DNA from: Trichopria drosophilae
Lineage: Eukaryota > Arthropoda > Insecta > Hymenoptera > Diapriidae
Assembly: GCA_030407085.1 (NCBI GenBank)
Contig: CM059583.1
Coordinates: 206,396,001-206,460,000 of the forward strand
Direction of reading: 5' to 3'
DNA: 64,000 nucleotides
The translations under genes and the position numbers were made by a program. The notes beneath the pieces are model-generated. The model worked only from the letters and a program-made list of their open reading frames with translations. It was not told the DNA's origin and did not search any database. Shown here in pieces: positions 49,096-59,870 of the stretch (position 1 is the first letter of the stretch; each line of letters begins with the position of its first letter).

Positions 49096-49793
49096 CCCTT
49101 TAACATCCAGAATGCATGTTTCCCATGTACAACTTCCATCGCATATTTCAATCTGAAAATAATACACAGACACTTCAAAATGTGCCTTATTTACCATTTT
49201 CGAGAATGCTCTTTTGAATGGCGACTTCAAAATTTGATTAAACTAAGTATTTTCCTTCGATTTCGGCAAAAGTATGTGAACAAACACATTACTGTGGTCC
49301 ATTTTTTTTTTAAATTTAATTTTTCATGTCGATATCGCGATTTGGACTTTGACTAGAAAAGTGCATAAAAAGTGCATAAAATGTTTGAACTTAGAAGATA
49401 TGCGAAAATTTGTTTAAAATGCTATATTTCAATACTGCCAAAATTTTAAAAAAATTTCTTTAAATAAACCGCCATTTTGAATATTTCAAGGTGAAAAAAT
49501 AAATGTCTACCTGCACATCCTTTGAGTTCAAACATTTTATGCACTTTTTATGCACTTTTCCGGTCATAGAAATCACGGTATCGTCATTAAAAATTAATTT
49601 AAAAAAAAATGAAGCTCAAAATTGACGCCGTTTTTTTCACATACCTTTCCCAAAATCAAAGGGGCCACCATTCTAAAGAGCACCCTCGAAAATGGTAAAT
49701 AAGATACATTCCGAACTGCCTGTGTATTATTTTCAGTTTGAAATATGCGGTAGAACTTGTACATGGGAAACGTGCAATCTGGACGTTAAAGGA
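49096..49793. mobile_element. ~700-bp TTAA-associated palindromic element, piggyBac-like
   Basis: The left end CCCTTTAACATCCAGAATGC follows TTAA (49092-49095). The right end, read from the - strand, is CCTTTAACGTCCAGATTGC and is followed by ATTAC, a damaged TTAA. The halves pair over most of their length: CCCATGTACAACTTC faces the complement of GAACTTGTACATGGG, TTATTTACCATTTTCGAG its complement near 49690, and AAAAGTGCATAAAAAGTGC (49359) its complement near 49560. No transposase is encoded. It shares design and size with 36896-37575 but not obvious sequence. Confidence 0.65.
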
Positions 49794-49930
49794 TTACTTT
49801 ATAATACTGTAGGTCGTTTTAAATGTTCCGTTTAGAAACTACAATGACACATGTAAAATCTATTTCGAATTCGTATGAGTATAACGGCAATATTAGCTCT
49901 TCATAAATACATTGATTTATGTAAGTATCC

Positions 49931-50060
49931 AATTTTTTTCGACCCAGAAGAAGTCTGGATGAAGTATTGAATTTGGTCACTTGGGCAAAAAAATTATCCT
50001 GTAGTCTTTCATCAAATGTCGACGTTCCAAACCCTAAACAACTCAAAAATTCAATAAAAA
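49931..50060 (-). mobile_element. Truncated second copy of the palindromic-TIR family
   Basis: TTCGACCCAGA (49938) through GAAGTATTGAATTTGGTCA (49960) and TCATCAAATGTCGACGTT (50009) match, in order, the reverse complement of the right end of the element at 57617-58435. Similarity fades beyond about 50060. The 137-codon - strand frame 49819-50232 runs through this repeat and so is unlikely to be a host gene. Confidence 0.65.
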
Positions 50061-50594
50061 ATGTTTGTTCATGATCCAATTTTTTGTGTAAGTTCATGGG
50101 TATCAAAGAATTAATCCGCTTGTTCGGAAACCCCCTATTCGTCTCACTACCCCTTCCTTCTCTCACTCTTCTCGCTTTAAAAGTGAATATTGAAGAACCA
50201 AAAATTCCAGTCATTGCAGGGGACCAAACCATGTTGATAGATCCCTCCCCAGTCTGTTGGTCTCACCAAGTTTGCACGAAATTTTATAGATGTACGTTAG
50301 TAGTGACAGCGTGGTGACTTTAGCTAAGGGAATCCGGTAATGGTCAGATAACCTGGGCTCCCTTATTAACTGACCTGAAGAATTACCCTGCAATGTGAAT
50401 GAATATTATTTTATTAATACTCACTGATAAAAGTTTGAAATTACTGACTTCGTAATAAAGTAGATTATAAAAATATATCATTGAAAAAGTGATTAAAATG
50501 TGAGGAGAATAAAATAAATACTTTTAAAACTGTAACTAAATTTGGATTGTACCAATTTGAGTCTGTATCATTCAGATAGATATCTATATACCTA
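50061..50594. other. Mixed-composition intronic DNA, no gene called
   Basis: GC-richer at 50120-50350, with overlapping unsupported frames on both strands (50084-50317 +, 50211-50393 -). It may be the remainder of the mobile element at 49931. Confidence 0.4.
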
Positions 50595-50894
50595 TGATGG
50601 AAACTCCTACTGAGATAGGTGACCGCAAGGGAACTCGCTTTCAACAAGATAGGCAGCAGACTGCTGAGCGAGAAACCGCTGCTTTATTGTCGAAATTTCA
50701 AAGCTTCACAATAAAATGAGTGGTCTACTGCATCGAGCAGGGTTTTCCGCAGTTTTCCTTGACCCTTAGTTCAAAATGCGGTGCAGACAGGGTCAGGTCA
50801 CTCTTAGTGCCGTTGGAGATGTTGCTGTGTATGCCATCTTATATTGTCTCGTATGTCTTATTTCATTTATGTGTCTGACAGTACTCCCCCAACA
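50595..50894 (-). mobile_element. ~300-bp LTR-like unit, possibly Copia-type
   Basis: Read on the - strand it starts TGTTGGGGGAGTACTGTC (from 50894) and ends TTTCCATCA (to 50595), with TATAAG at 50843-50838 and AATAAA at 50687-50682. This spacing matches U3-R-U5. TGTTG is the usual start of insect Copia LTRs. The end lacks the matching CAACA and no target duplication was found, so the borders are provisional. No pol remnant was recognised next to it. Confidence 0.4.
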
Positions 50895-51214
50895 GCGGGC
50901 CTTTGAATAGGATGAAAAGTAATTTTATAATTTATGTAAAATTCCAATCCCGTGCGATTTCATAACACTACATATAGCAAGATGCCGCTTGGTAGAGGGT
51001 CATCTTAGACCTTCCGGTTAGCAGAAATCCGAACTTTGTGGTTTTGCTTAAATGCCTCCCGAAACAATTGTATTGAACGTTCAATTCTTGTGACAAATTC
51101 CATTTAAACGAAAGTCTGACTTGACGCTTTCTTTCAAAGAGGTCAGTTTTTTATGCAATATATAGAAATTAAAATAAAAGTGCCTTTCTATGAAATTATT
51201 TTGCAACCTTTGTA
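50895..51214. other. Intronic DNA, no gene seen
   Basis: Slightly GC-richer between 50940 and 51060. No coding frame or repeat was recognised. Confidence 0.4.
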
Positions 51215-51224
51215 TCCTGAATTT

Positions 51225-51452
51225 TTTTTATATTATTTTACGTCGACTTTTGTAAACCCAAATGGGACTAAATCGCGACGGAACCTACAGTTTATGAAGG
51301 TGGAATCCGAACCACCTGAGATTTGGCGTTATTAGACACTTATAAACAAATATAGAGGTGTCCCGATGACAGATGGCAGAGGCCGGGATCGAACCAGGGT
51401 TTTCTTATTACGAAGCCAATGCTCTACCAACTGCGCCACCGCTGCTCCATAT
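51225..51452 (-). mobile_element. tRNA-derived SINE with 10-bp target-site duplication
   Basis: On the - strand the tRNA-like head (51445-51376) carries an A box (TGGCGCAGTTGG) and a B box (GGTTCGATCCC), with GCAGCGG facing CCTCTGC as an acceptor-like stem. The anticodon position reads CGT inside TTCGTAA. A body follows (including GGTGGTTCGGATTCCACC) and an A-rich tail ends near 51225. TCCTGAATTT flanks both sides exactly (51215-51224, 51453-51462), the mark of LINE-mediated insertion. Short SINEs of this design are transcribed by RNA polymerase III and depend on a partner LINE, not seen here. Confidence 0.8.
51376..51445 (-). pseudogene. tRNA-like head of the SINE (Thr-CGU-like)
   Basis: About 70 bases with D-arm and T-arm elements and both polymerase III boxes. 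The anticodon stem is poorly paired, as expected of a SINE head rather than a functional tRNA gene. Confidence 0.6.
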
Positions 51453-51462
51453 TCCTGAATTT

Positions 51463-53440
51463 CATATGTAGTGTCAATAAACAAAATGAACTTAAATATT
51501 AAAATTTTGGAATATTTACATGGGATTTATTAACTGACTACGAAATAAGTATGGGAAGTGTACAGGTTGTGGAACGGCCCGATTGTAGACACCCTCCGGT
51601 TGTGGGTGCCCCTACTTAAATTTTGGCAGGAAGCCTTAGCTACTGATCAGTTTATACGGAAACGTGTATATTGACAATATGACGTTATCATGATATGAAA
51701 ATAAAAAAAAAACGTAATTGCATGCGAGTAGAGAGAGAGAGAGAAAGTATGTTTAATTAAACAAACGGTAAACTGATTTCATATTAATTTTGATGTTCGA
51801 TAAATAGTTACGAATACGTTCAAAAAAAAAATTTATAATGGTGTCGGTGTATGTGTATTTTGTGATATAATTTAGCATTTTCCAAAAAATGTTATATTTC
51901 ATCATTTGTTGGTGCTCTCGATAAAAATGCTTTTTTTTTTTTTTTGTTTTTATTTAAGGCGTGTGTTGAAAAACTCTGCAATATCCTTCTTTACGTTGAA
52001 TTAACGCCTTTTGTCATCATTTGTCATGTCAACGCTAGAAAAGAATCAATTAGTTAGATAACAAATTGATTAGGACTTCGAATTAGCTTAAAAAATAAAT
52101 AAATGCTAATATTTTCTTTATTTCTGCGATGGGTTCCTCTCATATTTTTCCATTTTAAACGAAATTCTCAAGGATGCCTAAAACCGGCTCCAGATATATT
52201 TTTTGTATAAATAAATCAACTTACTTCCTTCAATAACAATTAGTTAAGATCTTTATTAGGTTTCTATAAGTGCGCGTATATTTGCATAATTTGCATTTGA
52301 GCGAATGCTACGGACAAAAAACTACAATGTGGCCGTAACCACTTGTCTTACCTAGAGTTGGTGTTATTTAATTGTCTTAAGTTTGCCTCTGAAGAAATGC
52401 GAAAAGCAAATCGCAAAGCCACCTTAGTATGGTACCTGTAAATCAGTTATTAGGGTTAATAAATTATCGCATTTACTTTAGTTGATTGCGGATTTGTCGT
52501 ATACAATCAGCAATTAATGTTGTTATGAATAAATGTTTAGAACTTTTACATTTTTTGTATAGTTTAAAGAAAAGGTACCATATTTATCTCGAAAGGACAT
52601 TTTATCAGTTTTTAATTCTTTTTTTATAAGAATATATATTAATAATTATTATTTGCTGATTTTCTAATTGGTTGCATTTAAGATCGAGGGTCGTGTTATT
52701 TTATTATCTTGTTATCCTATTCTTCAAATGCATAAATTACTATTTTTTGTTAACTTAATAAATGAAATAATTATATTTTTAACTAAGTATATAGATAGAA
52801 AGTTTAATTAATTTATAATCATAAATTATAACATATTCTGTAGTGACACAGATGAAAGTGTGCATTAAAATTAAGCAAAACATTTGTATTGCCTTTTCAT
52901 TCCAATTTATTCTATTGATTTATTTTATTTCGTTTGTTTCGTAATTTTATCACGTAATCCTATTACATCTACACATCGACCATCAAATTTGACATATTCT
53001 GCACATTCGCTTTTAAAGTGTAATATATTATTCTACCCTGCGTAGTATATTTTTCGTATAGCGTCTATTAATCATGCAACGAAACACACACACACACGTG
53101 ATACAACCATTATAAACTCGGAATTTATAAAATAAACATTTCTATAATAAATTTGTATTTATTACATTTATTTTATAATTTTCAAAAATTATTACAATGG
53201 TCCTTACCCATCATTTTTTCGAAAGGATGTAACAGTACTGGGGGTTAAGTTCTCTTAGTGTAAAATGGGTTTATCAATAAATTCGCTAAGCTGCTCAAAA
53301 TTCCCTCGTTTGCAGAACTACCCATACATGCATGATATTCTCCTATAGAAGCTGCACAAGATTGGATATTGAAAGTTGATAATTAAGTTTTTTGCCCATG
53401 ATGCGCATATATATGTATATGCAATGTCCCATTTCTGACT
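51463..53440. other. AT-rich intronic DNA with two microsatellites, no gene seen
   Basis: A GA run lies at about 51729-51745 and an AC run at about 53084-53097. No gene was recognised. Confidence 0.5.
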
Positions 53441-53450
53441 TACCGATTGT

Positions 53451-53561
53451 TTAGCAGTTGTCGACTGAGCTTCCAAAAATGGCGTCCCCCCAATGATTCT
53501 GAATCGCAGTGTTTGTCAATAAAGCAAGTGTAAGGAGCGTAAAATAGTTTATCTTCATCAT
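53451..53561 (-). CDS. Possible 36-residue secreted peptide followed by a splice donor (unrecognised)
   Basis: Read on the - strand from 53561, the frame begins MMKINYFTLLTLALL, a short basic start followed by a hydrophobic core typical of a signal peptide, then about 20 polar residues ending in DNC and TAA. Seven bases after the stop a perfect donor reads CG then GTAAGTC (intron start at 53443). An in-frame upstream ATG at 53651 gives a longer but less signal-like N-terminus. Nothing resembles a known neuropeptide precursor: there is no dibasic-flanked amidation site. A stop just before a donor could mean a 3'-UTR intron, or that the pairing is accidental. Confidence is low. Confidence 0.2.
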   Translation of the reverse strand: MMKINYFTLLTLALLTNTAIQNHWGDAIFGSSVDNC

Positions 53562-53651
53562 TCTCCATATTAGTATCCAAACTATGTCTTTGTAACACCT
53601 TTTATAAAGCAGGATGTCTGGATTAAATCGAATCTGTATTGACAATTCCAC

Positions 53652-55384
53652 ATTACGAAAACCATTACAAGAATTAATTGCTCACTCTATGCCATTGAAT
53701 TTCACCACAAAAACATGTCGCACGATTTTCGCGCACAATTATTGGTCGAGAGATTGATCTTCCTTTACGTCGACTATGCATACTTGGTATTTTATGGTTC
53801 GTTTCATGATATAAATAATATGCTTTAGAAAACAATCAATAATATGTTGCGAGTTCGATCTGCGTGCTTATCGTCGCGTTTCTCCTTATCGAGTCAAATT
53901 GAGTTGGTTTTCGGCCAGAAGTCAACATGATCACTTTCTAGGTATAATAATGCCAAAAATATATCATTGCAACAATAAAAGGCTCGCTTATACGACTGCA
54001 AATGCATTTCTCATGACATAGCTGATCCCGAAAATCGACTTTCTCAGCACAATGAACTTATTAGATTCTTATCGATCGAACAATATCCTTCTTTATCGCA
54101 TGCTTGTACTAGTAGTCTATCCGTTAAATTCGTCAATTGCAAAGTTTAAGTATAGGATATACCTTTATTTGTAACCAAAAATTAGATTTTCTCGAGGACA
54201 CTACTACTTCTTAAAACCAGTAACTAAATTATATTATTGGTATTTTCCATTAGTTAAACCATCTACACTTTGTTAGTGATTAACCACACTAGTTTTACTT
54301 AATTTACATTAGTTTATAAGTCATCATATTCTAAGGGAATAATTATATAGTGCTGCCCTTTGGGGTTGTCCTAGAACAAAATAAATCACCTAACCAACTA
54401 ACATTCGATATTAGTATTCAAATTATTACAATTATTCATACACCTTATACTGAAATATTTCCAGTGAATTACCTCACATTTACATATGTTTAATATACAA
54501 ACTAACTTGCGGCTATATGATTATGTAAAATTATCCGAATATATCCCATTTGCATGGTCTCATCTTGCAAAATATTTGTTCATACAAAATTAAAATGGCA
54601 TTCGCAGACATAGCATAATCTCAATTGAATTAAAAAAAATCAGATTTATATTCCGTGCTACAAATAATTACTGTAAATGATTCCCGACAACATTCGGGTT
54701 TTTAATATATTTTCTTTTTTGATACAGCTTTTTAGAGTTTCTGTGTTATTTTCTAAAATATGGTGAATTGAAGTAATAGACTCATTTATATTCCTGACGC
54801 GTAAGTATCAACATTAGGTGAAATGGGTAGGGTCTGATCCTACTCGTATGATTCTTATCGACACGTCGTAACGCTTTTATGGCTTCATTTTCATGAGTGA
54901 AAATCCTCATTTCTTCCTATTCAATATTCTAAAACTAAGTAACTTTTATCAAATGTAAAATATCTAATAATCTTTATGTTCATTCATTTCTTAATCTAAC
55001 TGCTAAGATGCATTTTATAATCCATTTAATTTCTACAATGTGTATAGTACATTTAAATTTCTGTAATTAATTGTTAATAAGTCTAAGTAGTAAAACATCT
55101 AAACAATCATATTTAATACAAAAGCTAGCCTCGGATTTTACATCGATATGTATCACAACAATGTGTTGAAGGAGACATATTTTATGTAAACGAAAATCCA
55201 TTTTTTTCGCAGCTCCCCACCACTATCCGTAAGTGATAAAACCATTCTGGATACAATACATGTTCATGAAAAATTAGAATAAAGTTGATTCACGATGAAA
55301 CTCAATAGTTTTCAATAAAAAATTTAGTTATTTTTATTACACAGATCGGTCGCTACCAAATCCATTTAATCCCGACAAATCAGG
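53652..55384. other. AT-rich intronic DNA, no gene seen
   Basis: No supportable gene, RNA or repeat. Confidence 0.5.
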
Positions 55385-55790
55385 TTTTTGACATAACCTC
55401 AGAAAATCCTATAACTCGACCTTACAATGTTAAAGTGAAGAATAATGTTACGTTTCCATTATGTTTTTAGAGTCGCTAAAACCACGTTAAGTTCTGGACA
55501 TAATCTCAAAAAGAAATCTAAAGGATTTACCCTGAAATAAGAAAATAAAGAAAAATTCTACCTGGAAGGCATACGATGTTTCGAATAGTGTTTTTGGTGT
55601 TCTGAAATTGAATTCGAAGTCAATTAATTCTCACCAGTTCAGTCTTTTGACATAACCTAAAAATATCCCAAATTCTACTCCAAAATGTTAAAATAAAGAA
55701 AATTTATAACCTGAAAGCCAGAACAATGTCTCCTGTTTGTTCTTCGGGTTGTTGAAATCGAATCCGAGTTCACGTCAGGATTAACTATTA
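55385..55790 (+). repeat. Three diverged tandem units of ~110-150 bp
   Basis: Units are anchored by GACATAAC/TCT at 55390, 55497 and 55649. Each is followed by an AAAATAAAGAAAA-like stretch, a CCTGGAAGGCA-like block and GAAATTGAATTCGAAGTC or a variant. A further unit lies in opposite orientation at 56515-56665. This could be a satellite remnant or the terminal array of a larger element. Confidence 0.6.
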
Positions 55791-55950
55791 GCATACTTCA
55801 TATCTGGGTCCACGAGTGATGTTGTTATTCGATTCCTAGTAGTGTATGCTTTCATCCGTTTAAAATTCCACATTACGAACGGAACATTTTAAAACAGTTG
55901 CCGTCAACAGTATGTGTATTTTCGTATCAAGGGCGCAAAATAACCTGAAA

Positions 55951-56101
55951 ATTTTTTAATTCAGTAGGTGTGAAAAATTTCCACTTTTCAATGATTTTTA
56001 ATAATGATGACTCAGCAAAATCCCTATCTTAAAACATTGGTCATTTTACGCCCGGAAAATGAGGCGTAAAACGGCCATTTTACGTCTACTGAATAAAAAA
56101 A
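55951..56101. repeat. ~150-bp inverted-repeat element
   Basis: TTTTTTAATTCAGTAGGTGT (55952-55971) faces the complement of ACGTCTACTGAATAAAAAA (near 56082-56100). An inner palindrome pairs TTTTACGCC with GGCGTAAAA (56045-56071). Probably a small MITE. Confidence 0.5.
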
Positions 56102-56514
56102 TAAGGATTTCGTAGGAGAAGTTTAGAAAAAATAGACATGATACTCCTAGTCAGTTATAAAAGTATCTGCTAGCGATATTGACTTTCGTTTTCTAGTATA
56201 CTCTGTCATTCATTTAACATTGCATATTAATTTAATGAGCAATTAAGTTAATCAGTTAATAGGGCAATATCGCTTAGCTTCCTGTGCAATACATAGGGCA
56301 TAAAATGGCCATTTAATATTATTGGTTATAATATTTAAAATTATAAGTTTATTTTAAAATTTAACCATTTTCCTTGATTTCATAACGGTGTCCAGTATAA
56401 TTCAGTATGTCTCAGTACTTTCAGTACAGTATAATATTGTCCAGAACTATCCACTGTATATTCTAGTAGTGTTGAGGACTACCCAGTAAATATGGAAACC
56501 TTGCGGCCAGAATT

Positions 56515-56665
56515 TTTCTTTATTTTCATATTTTAGAGTAGATTTTTAGAATTCTTTTTGAGGTTATGTCAAAAATATGGCGTGATAGACTCAAATGGAC
56601 TTCGGATTCGCTTTCAACGAGCCCAAAAATGTATTATAGACATCGTCTGACCTCCAGACTCGGAC
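56515..56665 (-). repeat. Inverted copy of the 55385-55790 repeat unit
   Basis: Read on the - strand, TTTTTGACATAACCTC then AAAAAGAATTCTAAAA, an AAAATAAAGAAAAATTCT block and, upstream, GAATCCGAAGTC match the direct units. Together with the direct copies it brackets about 1.2 kb. Confidence 0.6.
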
Positions 56666-56940
56666 TTTTTTGTGGGACTGTGTTATGGATGTCTTGTGAA
56701 TATAAAACCCGTTTTTTAATAATTAATGCTTTATCAAATTTTTAAGAATGCATTAAAAATACCAATCTTATAATACTTGTAAACAAATGCTCTCTTAATA
56801 CGAATAGATCATAACTCTTTGGATTTTGCGCTGAAATATAGATGTAGCCTGAATTTTTCTAACGACGAAACAGTAAAAAAAATCGACATCATAGTTTCCA
56901 ATTCTAACCGTGCAGTTTTATTATTTTGAAATAAAACTAG

Positions 56941-57090
56941 ATGCCTTCGACCCGGGTGCCTACAATTTTGGCTAAATTCGTATTGCAGTTCCCTGACGAA
57001 AGGCTGATGCTTCCGGGAATATTCCCATTTTTAACACTGGAAGGAAAGAAGGCGGCAGAGGGTAGTTCTAGCATCGTTAGGTTCGAGTAG
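56941..57090 (+). other. GC-richer 49-codon frame, probably repeat-derived
   Basis: A frame MPSTRVPTILAKFVLQF... runs from 56941 to TAG at 57090 in DNA noticeably richer in GC than its flanks. The start directly follows AAACTAG, so an acceptor is conceivable. The DNA also resembles the palindromic-TIR family loosely (CTTCGACCC then AGTTCCC), and a longer frame exists on the - strand (56937-57146). I recognise no protein, and a mobile-element fragment is the better guess. Confidence 0.25.
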
Positions 57091-57129
57091 TTTCTATACA
57101 TATATTGTAACAATATCTTCTTCCTTAAA

Positions 57130-57587
57130 TAGGGTGAATATGCCAATGAATGGACGGTTAAGCATTTTTCACACTTTGATCGATTGTAACTTTTGAATTT
57201 TTTTATGAAAATTTAATTATGATACCACCATTAGAATCGTTAGACTCTGCTTTTTATGACCGGGTAGTTCAACATTTGATTTTAATTATATTAACCTCGT
57301 CTTCATACGTTTGTAAAAAAATCCGCTAAACCCCAATGAATAGACGGGTTAAATCAAATGGGACGTTTTCAGTACCAGTTTTGGATGGCTTTAAAACTTT
57401 GCTTTGATTTTACAAAATAATAAACACTGGAAGATCAATAGTACTGTAAATATTGTTTTGAATGTTCAAAGAACATAAAAATATGTATTTTGTTGCATGT
57501 TGTGCATCATACATTCATAAGAAATAGAAATATGTAGAAAATCGTCCATTCATTGGTAGTCGTCCATTTATTGGCATAATCACCCTA
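57130..57587. mobile_element. 458-bp TA-flanked MITE with four copies of a subterminal motif
   Basis: The left end TAGGGTGAATATGCCAATG (57130) and the right end, read from the - strand at 57587, TAGGGTGATTATGCCAATA pair over about 28 bp. TA occurs at both limits, consistent with a Tc1/mariner-type target. The motif CCAATGAATGGACG or a close variant occurs once at the left end, once in the middle (57322) and twice inverted at the right (57543-57575). No transposase is encoded. Confidence 0.65.
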
Positions 57588-57616
57588 TAGTAAAATTGAA
57601 AATGAGCATTTTCAAA

Positions 57617-58435
57617 ACTTCGACCCCGACCGCAGGTCATCCGAAGCACTGATAAATGAGCACGTCTTGTTCACACTGATGCTTAAAAAAACGCGGTTTA
57701 GTCGAGTTTTTGACAGGTCGGGGGGTGGGGGGGGGCATACCCGCCACGCTCCCCCGCTTCCTGCGAAGCCCCGAACCCCCCTCTCCGCTACCACCTCCCC
57801 ACGGCTACCCGACCCCAACATTTCAGTGAATATTTTGTTATGCCCCCCCCTCCCGCCCTGATACCCGCCTCACTCCCCTGCATCCTCTGTGTCGCTGTTT
57901 TTCATGTAATGTATATAATATACATACATATGCATTGTATATGTGTATGTACAATTTATGTTAATTTCATGATAATTTGCTTTTTACGGCATTATCGTTG
58001 ATTTTACGAAGAAATGAATACCACCTTTTTTGTAGAGAATTCGATGTTCTATATTTTTTGTTTGAACCATTTTTTTATACGAATTGTATTTTTTGTTAAA
58101 AAACGGAAAAACGGGTTTTTTTGTTAAACCTCCCTATAATCTAGTATGCATTGTCTCCAAAAACTAATCAGATCTAAGTTTGGCCAAGAGAAACCCAAAT
58201 CCGTTTGTACTTTTTAAATTCGTCATTCCAGTCGCGAGATATCGCGTATACAAAATTTTGCCCACGGACGGACGGACGGACGGACGGACAACCTAACGGA
58301 CACCAATTTTTTTATTGTTGCTTTGGGTTCCTTAGGGCCTGAAACGTCGACATTTGATGAAAAACTATAGGGTAATTTTTTGGCGGGAACTGACCAAATT
58401 CAATACTTCGCCAGACCTATGGTCTGGGTCGAAGT
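57617..58435. mobile_element. 819-bp element whose terminal repeats are themselves palindromic
   Basis: The left end ACTTCGACCCCGACCGCAGG continuing TCATCCGAAG matches the right end read on the - strand, ACTTCGACCCAGACCATAGG continuing TCTGGCGAAG. Each end can also fold on itself (CCAGACC-TA-TGGTCTGG at 58411-58427). The interior has a G run (57720-57735), a C run (57843-57850) and a CGGA tetranucleotide array (58265-58289). A truncated inverted relative lies at 49931-50060. Opposing frames at 57612-57861 are composition artefacts. No transposase was seen and the superfamily is not identified. Confidence 0.65.
58265..58289 (+). repeat. CGGA tetranucleotide microsatellite
   Basis: About six uninterrupted copies inside the element 57617-58435. 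Confidence 0.9.
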
Positions 58436-59870
58436 AATAAAAACTTTTGAATCATTTATGTTTATTCGTGCAACTAATAAAATTATTTGAATTTATTTTC
58501 ATTAATTTCCTGATAAATATCTCGTGGATACATAACTTACGTAGTCATGCTGCTCCGGTCTCTCCTACTATCTATTTTTTAATTTATTGCTAAAACATTT
58601 GCAAAGAAATTAGAAAATAATAGTAGATCGGTAACTCTCTTATCATTCCATGTCAATAGTCAATAATAGGAATCGATAAAACATCACGAATTATTCATGA
58701 ATGATTGACTACTATCGAATGAAAAATTTTAGGATCACATCTAATTACTGAAACTGGGCTATTGTTTTCGACATTATTATTGTCTTCATTTTTTAAAGTA
58801 ATAGGAAAATAAATATCCCCTTCCATTTTGATGAAAATCCGCCATTATGCAGTGAAGTATTAGGAATGTAATACAGTGCATTCAAAAGAGAGGTCGAGTA
58901 GTTTTTTATTAAGACAGACTCCATGCCATCGGATCCTGTACCTGATGCTTAAAGATTTCATCCTTTATCTCATTCGCAAGAATAATGAATTTATCAATTA
59001 AATTGCCGGTAAGATGTAAGAGACAATAAATAATTATTAAATAATGCAGCTCTTTCATTATTATTATTAGAACAGAGTTCTAAAATTTCGTAGTACAAGG
59101 AAATGTACCACTATCACCGAATTTATATTTGTTATTATAATTTTAAACATCATTTCATTTATTTTAATATTTTTGTTACTTGTATTCACTGAAAAATAAT
59201 AATTTCAGGATTCTAAATAGAGATATTAAATTTAACGACGAAATTGTTTTGACGCAAACCATCTTGAGATGAATAATTTAACTAGGTCACCCAAGCGAAA
59301 GGATCCTTCTTTTTCTCATCATCAAACATATCCAAGTGAAAAGAAAAAAGAACCTCTATCAGTTATGCACATGTATATGATTCTCTGACGTATTCCTGCC
59401 GGTTCCAATAGCAATTGATTTTGATTCGATTTTAAAATTTATATTCTGTCATCCTGCTAACATTTATATAATCCACTTAAAAGGCAGTCCCGTTATTCTG
59501 CACTTAAACTGTGCTTCACTACGTTGTAAAAAAATCCAAAAAGCTAACTAAAAAGAAAACAAAGTGAAAAAACTGAACAATAATAATACAGCAAACTTAC
59601 TTGGCCAATTTACATGACTGTCGGTTAAAATAAGGAACAAAATGATACCACGTTGTAGGATTTCATTGGAAGCTTTTTAGCCCCCTGTCAATTATCCTGC
59701 GGTAAACCGAAATTCGTGCAAAGATGGACCTACATATAAAATCCTTGCGCAAAAATGTCGCAGTTGGGGCGAGTTCGCGCAACATTTTCCAACCGATCGT
59801 ATAATCATTCCCTCGTGTTTCGGCATGTTCGACAAATGGACTAATCTAATGTTATCCTAGGAGAACTACT
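58436..59870. other. AT-rich intronic DNA, no gene seen
   Basis: No supportable feature. Confidence 0.5.

Noticed and set aside
49819..50232. 137-codon - strand open frame, the longest contiguous ones being of this class
   Set aside because: It runs through the truncated mobile element at 49931-50060, whose relative at 58.3 kb is non-coding.
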